NCBI GenBank assembly: GCA_963833655.1
Contig: CAWHYL010000007.1
Location: 62,001-126,000, forward strand
DNA length: 64,000 bases
Direction of reading: 5' to 3'
From: 3-1-20CM-4-69-9 sp963833655
Lineage (GTDB): Bacteria > Actinomycetota > Thermoleophilia > Gaiellales > Gaiellaceae
Part shown: positions 23,943 to 30,443 of the stretch, one piece after another
Numbering within the stretch: the stretch's first letter is position 1
Layout of the letters: each line of letters starts with the position of its first letter
Program-made: the position numbers and the translations under genes
Notes under the pieces: model-generated
Databases searched by the model: none
Seen by the model: the letters and a program-made list of their open reading frames with translations, nothing else
Told to the model about the DNA's origin: nothing

Positions 23943-24548
23943 GTGGCAGAACACTCGATCATCGTCTGGAGCGACTACATCTGACCGTTCTGCCGGCTCG
24001 GCCAGCAGACGGCCGAGCGGGCCCGGCGCCAGTTCGACGCCGACGTCCTCTGGCTCCCGTTCGACCTGCATCCCGAGTACCCGCCGGACGGCATCCCGCT
24101 GGCCGAGCTGCACCGCCGCTACGGGATCGGCACCGGCTCAGACGATCCGTTGCACGAGCGCTTCGCCGCCGCGAGCCTCGAGTACAACCGCCCGGCGGTC
24201 GTCCCGAACACGCGGCTCGCGCTGCGTCTCACGGAGCTCGCGCGGGAACGCGGGCTGCACATGCAGTTCCACGACCGGCTGATGGACGCGTACTGGTCCG
24301 AGGCGACGGACATCGGCAGTGCCGACGAGCTGAGGCGCCTGGCGGCGGAGGTCGGGATCGACGAGACCGAGGTCGAGCGCGTGATCGCCGATCTGTCGGC
24401 CTACCTCGATCGCGTCGAGGCGTCGACGATGCAGGCGCAATCGATCGGGATCAACGCGATCCCGGCATTTCTGCTCGACAGGCGCTTGATCGTGCTCGGC
24501 GCGCAGCCGTTCGAGGTCTTCCGGCGCGCGTTCGCCGAGCCGTCCTAG
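23943..24548 (+). CDS. DsbA/FrnE family thiol oxidoreductase with in-frame UGA at the active site (candidate selenoprotein)
   Basis: 201-residue protein if UGA codon 14 is read as an amino acid. The frame runs GTG, SIIVWSDYI, UGA, PFCRLGQQTAERARRQFD, then without interruption to LGAQPFEVFRRAF near the end. FrnE-type DsbA proteins read W-S-D-x-x-C-P-F/W-C at this point, so the UGA replaces the first, nucleophilic Cys (U-P-F-C, second Cys at 17). Other family blocks are intact: LWLPFDLHPEYPPDG, RPAVVPNTRLALRLTELARERG, SIGINAIPAFLLD. Total length matches the family, and everything after the UGA shows normal coding composition. A stem-loop starts 13 nt after the UGA. Alternative: a recent nonsense mutation of TGC/TGT. 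The start lies 10 bp from the divergent polymerase start. Confidence 0.7.
23992..24027 (+). promoter_or_regulatory. Candidate bacterial SECIS stem-loop
   Basis: Immediately 3' of the in-frame UGA (23982-23984). Upper stem CTCGGCC/GGCCGAG, 7 perfect base pairs, with a 7-nt loop AGCAGAC that has G at its second position. The loop starts 19 nt after the UGA. A lower GCCGG/CCGGC stem with a 5-nt bulge may extend it. Bacterial SECIS elements lie inside the coding region just after the UGA, so the position is right; high GC makes chance hairpins common, so this is supporting evidence only. Confidence 0.5.
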
Positions 24549-24579
24549 CGGGCCGAGGCGACCTGAGAATTCCCGAACG

Positions 24580-25269
24580 TCACGACGAGCGCTTCCGCTT
24601 CCGCAGCCCGTCGAGGATCAGGTCGAGGCCGAACTCGAACTCGTCGCGACCGTCGCGCGCGCCGGCGACCATGTGCTGGTCGGCGTGCTCGGCGAGGTAG
24701 GGATATCCCGGCCGCATCTGCTCGATGAACTGCGTCGCCCACTCCTCGACGCTTCTGCCGTCCGGCGGCGTGAGCCTCCGTGCCGCCTCCACGTGACCGA
24801 GCTGCCACAACGTGAAGCCGAAGATGTGGCTGTCGAGCGTGTGGTACGCGGAGTACGTGAGCTTCGGTGAGAAGCCGGCTTCCCGCAGGCGGCGCAGCAG
24901 CCACTCCATGTACCGGATGCGCGGCCCGCCGACGACGCCGATGTCGCTCGGCACCAGCGCCAGGCCACATGCCCAGGAATGCTCGATCAAGAGGTCGTGC
25001 GCGGCGATCGCGCAGCGGCGGATCGCGCGGTCCCAGCGCGGCTCGTCCTCGGGCAGCTCGAACTGCTCGATCACGCGGTCGACCATCGCTGCGACGAGCT
25101 CGCCCTTGTTGGCGACGTAGTTGTAGAGCGACATCGCCTCGACGCCGAGCGCCTGCCCGAGCTTGCGCATGCTCAGGCCGTCGATGCCGTCCTTGTCCGC
25201 GAGCGCGATCGCCTGCTCGAGGACTCGTTCCCTCGTCAGCGGCTTCCGGTTGCGGGCTCTCGTCGCCAC
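24580..25269 (-). CDS. TetR/AcrR family regulator
   Basis: 229-aa repressor. N-terminal helix-turn-helix: LTRERVLEQAIALADKDGIDGLSMRKLGQALGVEAMSLYNYVANKGELVAAMVDRV. The large C-terminal half is a TetR_C-type ligand domain (LPEDEPRWDRAIRRCAIAAHDLL, HTLDSHIFGFTLWQLGH). It is divergent from a zinc-type alcohol dehydrogenase/quinone reductase gene, and the 65-bp spacer contains a sigma70-like promoter buried in repeats. It therefore probably represses that oxidoreductase and itself, with release by a small hydrophobic ligand. Confidence 0.9.
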   Translation of the reverse strand: MATRARNRKPLTRERVLEQAIALADKDGIDGLSMRKLGQALGVEAMSLYNYVANKGELVAAMVDRVIEQFELPEDEPRWDRAIRRCAIAAHDLLIEHSWACGLALVPSDIGVVGGPRIRYMEWLLRRLREAGFSPKLTYSAYHTLDSHIFGFTLWQLGHVEAARRLTPPDGRSVEEWATQFIEQMRPGYPYLAEHADQHMVAGARDGRDEFEFGLDLILDGLRKRKRSS

Positions 25270-25272
25270 GGC

Positions 25273-25322
25273 TTGACAAGCTTACGCTGTACGTTTAGCT
25301 TACGCCATAAGTTTACGGCGTA
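25273..25322 (+). promoter_or_regulatory. Promoter and candidate TetR operator for the alcohol dehydrogenase gene
   Basis: TTGACA (25273) and TAGCTT (25296) with 17-nt spacing form a good -35/-10 pair on the plus strand. Overlapping it are direct repeats AGCTTACGC at 25279 and 25297 and an inverted repeat TACGCC/GGCGTA (25301-25306, 25317-25322). The region is AT-rich compared with its surroundings. A GGGAGGT ribosome site follows. Confidence 0.6.
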
Positions 25323-25334
25323 TGGGAGGTAGAG

Positions 25335-26351
25335 ATGGCGACGATGGCAATGGCTTTGGACGCGACGTCGACGATGCACGCCGTCGTGCGCAGGCGCTGG
25401 GGCCGACCCGGTGACGTGGTCGAGCTGGCGGAGCTCCCGAAGCCGGAGCCTGCAGACGACGAGGTTCTGGTTCGCGTTCGGGCAGCGTCCGTCAACCGCG
25501 GCGACTACTACGCCGTGGGCGGCGCCGGCGTGCTGATGCGTCCGCTGATCGGCGGCTTCTGGCGACCGAAGAACGAGCGGCTCGGGGGCGACTTCGCAGG
25601 CATCGCAGAGGCGGTCGGCAAAGACGTAACGGACGTCCAGCCGGGAGACGAGGTGTACGGCGTGCGGACCGGCGCGTTCGCCGAGTACGTCTGCGCGAAG
25701 AACGCGGTCGCGCGGAAGCCGGCAAACCTCTCCTTCGAGGAGGCGGCCGCCGTCCCGGTCGGAGCGCTGACAGCGCTCCAGGCGGTCCGCGACCGCGGCC
25801 AGCTCCGGCCGGGTCAGCGAGTGCTCGTCAACGGCGCGTCGGGAAGCGTCGGCTCGTTCGCGGTCCAGGTCGCGAAGGCGCTCGGCGCCGCGCACGTCAC
25901 TGCGGTCTGCAGCACGCGGAACGTCGAGCGTGCCCGCGCATTCGGCGCCGACCATGTCATCGACTACACCCGCGAGGACTACACGCTCAGCGGGGAGCGC
26001 TGCGACCTCATCGTCGACATCGCGGGCAACCGCTCGTGGCGTCAGAACCGGCGCGTCCTCTTCCCCGACGGCGCCCTCGTGGTCGTCGGCATGCCGACCG
26101 GCAACCACCTGACGGGGCCGCTCCCGCGCCTCGCGCGGACGTTCCTGGCGGCCCGCATGCTCCGGCGAAACCTCAAGTTCTTCGTCTGCAAGCCGAACAA
26201 GCCGAACCTCCAGACCCTTCGCGAACTGATCGAAGCCGGGAAGCTGATGCCGGCGATCGACCGCGTGTACTCGTTCGCCGAGATCCAGGATGCGCTCGCG
26301 ACGATGGGCGAGGGCCACGTTCAGGGCAAGCTGGTCGTCAGGATCGACTAG
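25335..26351 (+). CDS. NAD(P)-dependent medium-chain dehydrogenase/quinone oxidoreductase
   Basis: 338-aa MDR-superfamily enzyme. N-terminal catalytic domain: VLVRVRAASVNRGDYYAVGG and LGGDFAGIAEAVGKDV. Rossmann domain: GQRVLVNGASGSVGSFAVQVAKALGA, then CSTRNVERARAFGADHVIDYTRED, and KLMPAIDRVYSFAEIQDALATM near the end. The catalytic zinc ligands of classical alcohol dehydrogenases are absent, which favours the zinc-independent quinone reductase branch. Cofactor is probably NADPH. It is controlled by the divergent TetR gene, so it likely reduces an electrophile or quinone that also acts as inducer (inference). Confidence 0.88.
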   Translation: MATMAMALDATSTMHAVVRRRWGRPGDVVELAELPKPEPADDEVLVRVRAASVNRGDYYAVGGAGVLMRPLIGGFWRPKNERLGGDFAGIAEAVGKDVTDVQPGDEVYGVRTGAFAEYVCAKNAVARKPANLSFEEAAAVPVGALTALQAVRDRGQLRPGQRVLVNGASGSVGSFAVQVAKALGAAHVTAVCSTRNVERARAFGADHVIDYTREDYTLSGERCDLIVDIAGNRSWRQNRRVLFPDGALVVVGMPTGNHLTGPLPRLARTFLAARMLRRNLKFFVCKPNKPNLQTLRELIEAGKLMPAIDRVYSFAEIQDALATMGEGHVQGKLVVRID

Positions 26352-26359
26352 CGCAAGCG

Positions 26360-26376
26360 TTTTACGTTCGCTTAAC
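26360..26376. promoter_or_regulatory. Direct-repeat motif TTTAC-N3-CGCTTA upstream of the two-component operon
   Basis: Sequence TTTTACGTTCGCTTAACAG just downstream of the dehydrogenase stop and about 45 bp upstream of the small secreted gene. Half-sites TTTAC and TTAAC are 11 bp apart. The same arrangement (TTTAC, 3 nt, CGCTTA) recurs before the RTX-like gene. OmpR-type regulators bind such tandem half-sites. Confidence 0.5.
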
Positions 26377-26421
26377 AGAGACCACATGCCGCGCTGACGC
26401 GGGTCGGCGACGATCCGGGTC

Positions 26422-26706
26422 ATGCGACGGCTCTGGCTGGTGCTGCTCTGCGCCGCCTGCCTGTCGGCGGGCGTCGCCGGCGCTGCTCCCGCGAGAGTGG
26501 ACCGCGGGCTCGTCGTCCGGGTGCAGCCGCCGCGCTTTGCGATTCGCGAGCTCGACGGCACGCGCGCCGCGTTCCGCGTCAACAGCGCAACGCTGATCAC
26601 GCTCGACGGGCGAAGCGTCCGGCTGCGCCGGTTGCGCCGCGGCGACGTCGTCACCGTCGACCACGTCGGCCGCCTCGCAACCGCGATCGAGGCCGTTCGG
26701 CCGTGA
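26422..26706 (+). CDS. Small secreted protein, first gene of the two-component operon
   Basis: 94-aa protein with a signal peptide (RRLWLVLLCAACLSAGVAGAAPA, cleavage probably after the AGAA area). The mature part is a short beta-rich domain: RGLVVRVQPPRFAIRELDG, AAFRVNSATLITLDGRSVRLRRLRRGDVVTVDHV. This resembles small RNA-chaperone-like or OB-type extracytoplasmic modules of unknown role. Its stop overlaps the GTG start of the response regulator (GTGA), so it is translationally coupled and might modulate the sensor kinase outside the membrane (inference). Confidence 0.75.
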   Translation: MRRLWLVLLCAACLSAGVAGAAPARVDRGLVVRVQPPRFAIRELDGTRAAFRVNSATLITLDGRSVRLRRLRRGDVVTVDHVGRLATAIEAVRP

Positions 26707-27374
26707 GCGGCGTCGCCGTGGTCATCGAGGACGACGAAGCGATCGGCGCAATCGTGGGGACGTACCTCGAGCGGGCCGGGTTCGACGTGATCCGCGAGTG
26801 CACCGGCGAGGACGGGATGGCCGCGGTCGCCCGGCACGAGCCGCGCTTCGTCGTGCTCGACCTCGGCCTTCCCGACGTCGACGGCCTCGACCTCTGCCGC
26901 CGGCTGCGCGACGGCGGCAACGTGCCGATCCTCATCCTGACGGCGCGCGACGACGAGCTCGATCGCATCGTCGGCCTCGAGCTCGGAGCCGACGACTATC
27001 TGACGAAGCCGTTCTCACCGCGCGAGCTCGTCGCGCGCACGCGCGCGGTCCTGCGGCGGACGGAGCCCGGCACTGGCGGCGTCGTCGAGCTCGGCGATTT
27101 GCAGATCGACCTGCGCAGGCGCGCCGTCGCGGTCGCCGGCGTACCCGTCGAGCTGCGGACGCTCGAGTTCGAGCTGCTGGCGGAGCTCGCACGCAGCGCC
27201 GGGCACGTCGTCAAGCGCGACCGCCTGCTCGAGCGCGTCTGGGGCCTGTCGTTCGCAGGCGGAACGCGCACTGTCGACGTCCACGTGGCGCAGCTGCGCA
27301 AGAAGCTCGGCCGCCCGGACCTGATCCAGACGGTGCGGGGCGTGGGCTACCGCCTGCTCGACGTGCCCGCATGA
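26703..27374 (+). CDS. OmpR/PhoB-family response regulator
   Basis: 223-aa two-domain regulator. Receiver: acidic pocket VVIEDDE, phospho-acceptor Asp53 in VVLDLGLPDVDG, and Lys102 in DDYLTKPFSP. Winged-helix effector from about 125: RRAVAVAGVPVELRTLEFELLAEL, VVKRDRLLERVWG, RTVDVHVAQLRKKLG, TVRGVGYRLL. GTG start overlapping the previous gene by 4 bp and stop overlapping the kinase ATG. Likely targets carry the TTTAC-N3-CGCTTA repeat seen upstream of this operon and of the RTX-like gene. Confidence 0.93.
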   Translation: MSGVAVVIEDDEAIGAIVGTYLERAGFDVIRECTGEDGMAAVARHEPRFVVLDLGLPDVDGLDLCRRLRDGGNVPILILTARDDELDRIVGLELGADDYLTKPFSPRELVARTRAVLRRTEPGTGGVVELGDLQIDLRRRAVAVAGVPVELRTLEFELLAELARSAGHVVKRDRLLERVWGLSFAGGTRTVDVHVAQLRKKLGRPDLIQTVRGVGYRLLDVPA

Positions 27375-28687
27375 GCTCGCTGCAGGGACGCCTTCGTCTC
27401 GCAATCGGCGTCGCCGTCCTGGCCGCAGTCTCGCTGTCGCTCCTCGTCGGGGTGTACTTCGTCCGTCGATCGCTGGAGCACGCGGCGTTCAACGGGCTGC
27501 GCCGCCAGGTCGCACTGCTCGCGCGCGAGGAGGTCCATCCGCCGGCCGGCTCGTTCGGGCGGTTCCTCGAGACGCAGGACGAACGGCTCTCGATCCTTCC
27601 GGCCAAGCAAGCCCGCCTGCTGCTGCCCCAGGCACCGACCGGGCGGATCACGATCAACGGCCGGAAGTATCTGTACGCGACCAGGACGAGCGGCCCCGAC
27701 GTCGTCGTGCTCTTGCGAACGGCGAGCTCCGTGCAGGCGGAGAGCGAGCCGTTCTGGCTCGCGTTCCTCGCCGCAGGCGCGCTCGGCTCCGTCGTCGCGG
27801 CAGCGCTCGCCGCCGTGCTCGCGAGGAGCATCGCGCGCCCGATCCGCCTCGTCGCGGGCGCATCCGGCCGGCTCGCGCGCGGCGAGGACCCGGGCGAGCT
27901 GCCGCTCAGCGGCTCGCGCGAGCTCCGTGACCTCGCGGCGTCGTTCAACGCGATGGCGTCCGAGCTCGCGCGCGCGCGTACGGCCGAGCGCTCGTTCCTG
28001 CTGTCGGTGAGCCACGAGCTGAAGACGCCACTCACGGCAATTCGCGCCTACTCCGAAGCGCTGGACGACGGCGTGCTCGCGCCGACGGCCGCCGCGCGCG
28101 TGGTCCACACCGAAGCCGCGCGGCTCGAGCGCCTCATCCTCGACCTCCTCAACCTCGCGCGGCTCGACCAGCGTCGATTCGACATCCACCCGGAGCCCGT
28201 CGACCTCGACGACGTCGCCGCCGAGGTCGCGCTCCGGCATGCAGCGCGCGCTCGCGATCTCGGGGTGACGCTGGACGTCGAGTCGTCGGGCGACTGCGCA
28301 CCGGCGCTCGCCGATCGCGACCGCGTCCTGCAAGCGGCGTCGAACCTCGTCGAGAATGCGCTGCGATGCACGCCGCCCGGCGGCGCGGTGACGATCGCAA
28401 CGGCGCCGGGACAGCTGACCGTGCGAGACACGGGGCCCGGGCTCGCACCCGAAGAGCTGCCGCGGGCGTTCGACCGCTTCTTCCTCTATCGCCGCTACGA
28501 CGGGCGCCGCGCAGTCGGCACGGGTCTCGGGCTCGCGATCGTGCGCGAGCTGACGGTCGCCATGGGGGGAGACGTCGACGTGGAGAGCTCCACGGGCGGA
28601 ACCGAGTTCACGATCCGGCTCCCGCAACCGGACGCTTTACACGCGCTTACGCAGCGCTCAAGCTGTTCACACACGCAGCTGGGATAA
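27371..28687 (+). CDS. Sensor histidine kinase
   Basis: 438-aa membrane kinase. TM1 at about 9-31, a periplasmic segment of some 95 residues, TM2 at about 128-150, a HAMP linker (RSIARPIRLVAGASGRLARG), and the dimerisation domain with His215 in SVSHELKTPLTAIRAY. The ATP domain has N-box NLVENALRCTPPGG, G1 DTGPGLAPEELPRAFDRFF and G2 GTGLGLAIV. It is coupled to the response regulator by a 4-bp overlap. The signal sensed is unknown. The last codons contain the candidate regulator site for the RTX-like gene. Confidence 0.93.
   Translation: MSSLQGRLRLAIGVAVLAAVSLSLLVGVYFVRRSLEHAAFNGLRRQVALLAREEVHPPAGSFGRFLETQDERLSILPAKQARLLLPQAPTGRITINGRKYLYATRTSGPDVVVLLRTASSVQAESEPFWLAFLAAGALGSVVAAALAAVLARSIARPIRLVAGASGRLARGEDPGELPLSGSRELRDLAASFNAMASELARARTAERSFLLSVSHELKTPLTAIRAYSEALDDGVLAPTAAARVVHTEAARLERLILDLLNLARLDQRRFDIHPEPVDLDDVAAEVALRHAARARDLGVTLDVESSGDCAPALADRDRVLQAASNLVENALRCTPPGGAVTIATAPGQLTVRDTGPGLAPEELPRAFDRFFLYRRYDGRRAVGTGLGLAIVRELTVAMGGDVDVESSTGGTEFTIRLPQPDALHALTQRSSCSHTQLG
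28635..28652. promoter_or_regulatory. Direct-repeat motif TTTAC-N3-CGCTTA upstream of the RTX-like gene
   Basis: CTTTACACGCGCTTACGCAG inside the 3' end of the kinase gene, 70-85 bp before the RTX-like start. Half-sites TTTAC and TTACG are 11 bp apart, matching the element before the two-component operon in sequence and spacing. Confidence 0.5.
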
Positions 28688-28719
28688 CGAGCGCGTCAGC
28701 GACTTCCCGGAGGCTCATC

Positions 28720-29217
28720 GTGAAGGCGAAGCTCATCATCCCTGCTGTCGCCGCAATGCTCGTGTTTACCGCGGCCGCGGCGGCGGCAAGTCTCGATCTG
28801 ATCCACGGGACACCAGGTCCCGACACGCTCAACGGCACGAACGGCCCAGACATCATCTATGCGCGGGCGGGCAACGACATCGTCCGGGCGCACGAAGGGA
28901 ACGACGTCGTCTACGGCGGCCGCGGCAACGACGTCGTGCGCGGGGGGCCCGGGAACGACGTCCTCTACGGCGGCGACGGCAACGACGTGTTGTGGGTCGG
29001 AGCCGGGGCGGACGTGCAGTACGGCGGCAACGGCAACGACATCCTCCACGCGCTCGCGAACGACAACGAGCCCGACGTCCTGAACTGTGGGCCGGGCTAC
29101 GACGTCGCGTACCTGATCGTGCACGACCCGGTGCGCCTGCACGGCTGCGAGGAGGTCGTCCGGCTGACGCCGGAGGAGGCCGCCGCGACCGCAGCTGCGA
29201 ACGACGACAACGGTTAG
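28720..29217 (+). CDS. Secreted RTX-like calcium-binding repeat protein
   Basis: 165-aa exported protein. A signal peptide (KAKLIIPAVAAMLVFTAAAAAA) is followed by about nine nonapeptide repeats of the hemolysin-type calcium-binding pattern G-G-x-G-x-D-x-h-x: GTPGPDTLN, GTNGPDIIY, AHEGNDVVY, GGRGNDVVR, GGPGNDVLY, GGDGNDVLW, GGNGNDILH and others. It ends with a Cys-containing cap. GTG start after CCCGGAGG. These repeats fold into a calcium-stabilised beta roll. No enzymatic domain is present, so it may be a calcium sensor, adhesin or surface-layer piece. It follows the kinase by 32 bp. Confidence 0.88.
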   Translation: MKAKLIIPAVAAMLVFTAAAAAASLDLIHGTPGPDTLNGTNGPDIIYARAGNDIVRAHEGNDVVYGGRGNDVVRGGPGNDVLYGGDGNDVLWVGAGADVQYGGNGNDILHALANDNEPDVLNCGPGYDVAYLIVHDPVRLHGCEEVVRLTPEEAAATAAANDDNG

Positions 29218-29227
29218 CCGCAGGGCT

Positions 29228-29255
29228 CGGCGGCGCGCCCGCGGGCGCGCCGCCG
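29228..29255. terminator. 28-bp perfect palindrome, probable terminator
   Basis: CGGCGGCGCGCCCG directly followed by its reverse complement CGGGCGCGCCGCCG, between the RTX-like gene and the first RibD-like gene. It has no spacer, no U-tract and is all G/C. Confidence 0.55.
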
Positions 29256-29268
29256 TAGGCTCCGCCCC

Positions 29269-29799
29269 ATGCAGATCCGCACACGCATGTGCGTCAGCCT
29301 CGACGGCTACGTGACGACGCCCGACGGCTGGCCGGTGGCGCTTGCCGATCCCGAGTGGAGCCCCGAGGCGTTCGGCTTCGTCGACTTCCAGCAGACGCTC
29401 GACGCGGTCCTGATGGGCCGGACGACATTCGAGCCTGCCCTCGGCGCAGACCGCTGGCCGTGGCCGGGGCTCGACGTGTTCGTCCTCGGCTCGCAACGGC
29501 CGGCGGGGACGCCCGACGACGTCGTGTTCGAAGGCGACCCGGTTCGGCTCCTCGAGCAAGTGTGCGCAGCCAACAACGGCGGCGACGTCCACCTCGTCGG
29601 CGGCCCGCGTACGATCGAGACCTACCGCCGCCTCGGCGCGCTCGACCGGCTCGGGCTGATCGTCCTCCCCATCCTTGTCGGCGGCGGGCTGCAGCTGACT
29701 CCGGCACTCAGCACCGACGCGAGACTGCAACTCGAGGAGCAGCGTTCGCTCCCCACGGGTGCGGTCGAGGTCGTCTACGCGTTCGCGCCCCAGCGATGA
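29269..29799 (+). CDS. Dihydrofolate reductase family protein (RibD C-terminal type)
   Basis: 176-aa reductase-fold protein. The opening RTRMCVSLDGYVTTPDG is the family signature (M-x-x-S-L-D-G), followed by DAVLMGRTTFEPAL, VHLVGGPRTIETYRRLGALDRLGLIVLPILVGGGLQL. The fold is that of RibD-C/DHFR, using NADPH. Members of this group are often annotated as dihydrofolate reductase but the substrate is generally unknown. It is followed 50 bp later by a paralogous gene. Confidence 0.85.
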   Translation: MQIRTRMCVSLDGYVTTPDGWPVALADPEWSPEAFGFVDFQQTLDAVLMGRTTFEPALGADRWPWPGLDVFVLGSQRPAGTPDDVVFEGDPVRLLEQVCAANNGGDVHLVGGPRTIETYRRLGALDRLGLIVLPILVGGGLQLTPALSTDARLQLEEQRSLPTGAVEVVYAFAPQR

Positions 29800-29849
29800 G
29801 TTTCGCCGACCGCGGCGGTCTGAGCCCCAGATCGACGAAAGGAGACACG

Positions 29850-30443
29850 ATGAGCAACGTGCTCGCGGGGATCACGATCTCGGTGGACGGCTACGTCGCG
29901 GGCCCGAACGACGGTCCGGGAAACGGGCTCGGCGACGGCGGCGAGCGCCTCCATTACTGGGTCTTCGGCGGCCCCTGGACCTACGATGCGCCGCAGGGAG
30001 AGCCGACCGCCGAAGATGCATCGTGGCTCGCGGAGGCGATGTCGCGCATCGGCGCCGTGGTCGGCGGCCGCTGGACGTACGAGGCAGCAGGGCACTGGGG
30101 TGACGAGAACCCGTGGGGGCTGCCGTTCTTCATCGTCACACACCGGCCCGAGGAGCAGCCGGCCGGCGGCGCGTTCACGTTCGTCTCGGGCGTCCGGGAG
30201 GCGATCGATGCCGCCAAGGAGGCGGCCGGTGACAAGGACGTGCATGTGATGGGCGGCGCGGACGTCATCCGGCAGGCGCTCGAGGACGGTCTCGTGGACG
30301 AGCTGACGATCATCATTGCGCCGGTCGTGCTCGGGGGCGGCAAGCGACTGTTCGACGGATTCGCGAACTCGCTCGAGCTCGAGCAGGTCGGCGTGCGGCA
30401 ATCGGCTTACGCGACCTTCGTCGACTACCGGGTCAAGCGCTGA
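29850..30443 (+). CDS. Dihydrofolate reductase family protein (RibD C-terminal type), second copy
   Basis: 197-aa paralogue of the preceding gene: NVLAGITISVDGYVAGPNDG, GAVVGGRWTYEAAGHWGDENPWGLPFFIVTHRP, KDVHVMGGADVIRQALEDGLVDELTIIIAPVVLGGGKRLFDG. It begins with an ATG after AAAGGAGAC. Sequence identity with the neighbour looks low outside the motifs, so they are old duplicates. Its last 11 bp overlap the convergent ribosome-protection gene. Substrate unknown. Confidence 0.87.
   Translation: MSNVLAGITISVDGYVAGPNDGPGNGLGDGGERLHYWVFGGPWTYDAPQGEPTAEDASWLAEAMSRIGAVVGGRWTYEAAGHWGDENPWGLPFFIVTHRPEEQPAGGAFTFVSGVREAIDAAKEAAGDKDVHVMGGADVIRQALEDGLVDELTIIIAPVVLGGGKRLFDGFANSLELEQVGVRQSAYATFVDYRVKR

Noticed and set aside
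24150..24548. Short DsbA-like gene starting at TTG 24150
   Set aside because: It would begin in the middle of the domain and lose the active site; the coding signal clearly extends upstream through the UGA to 23943.
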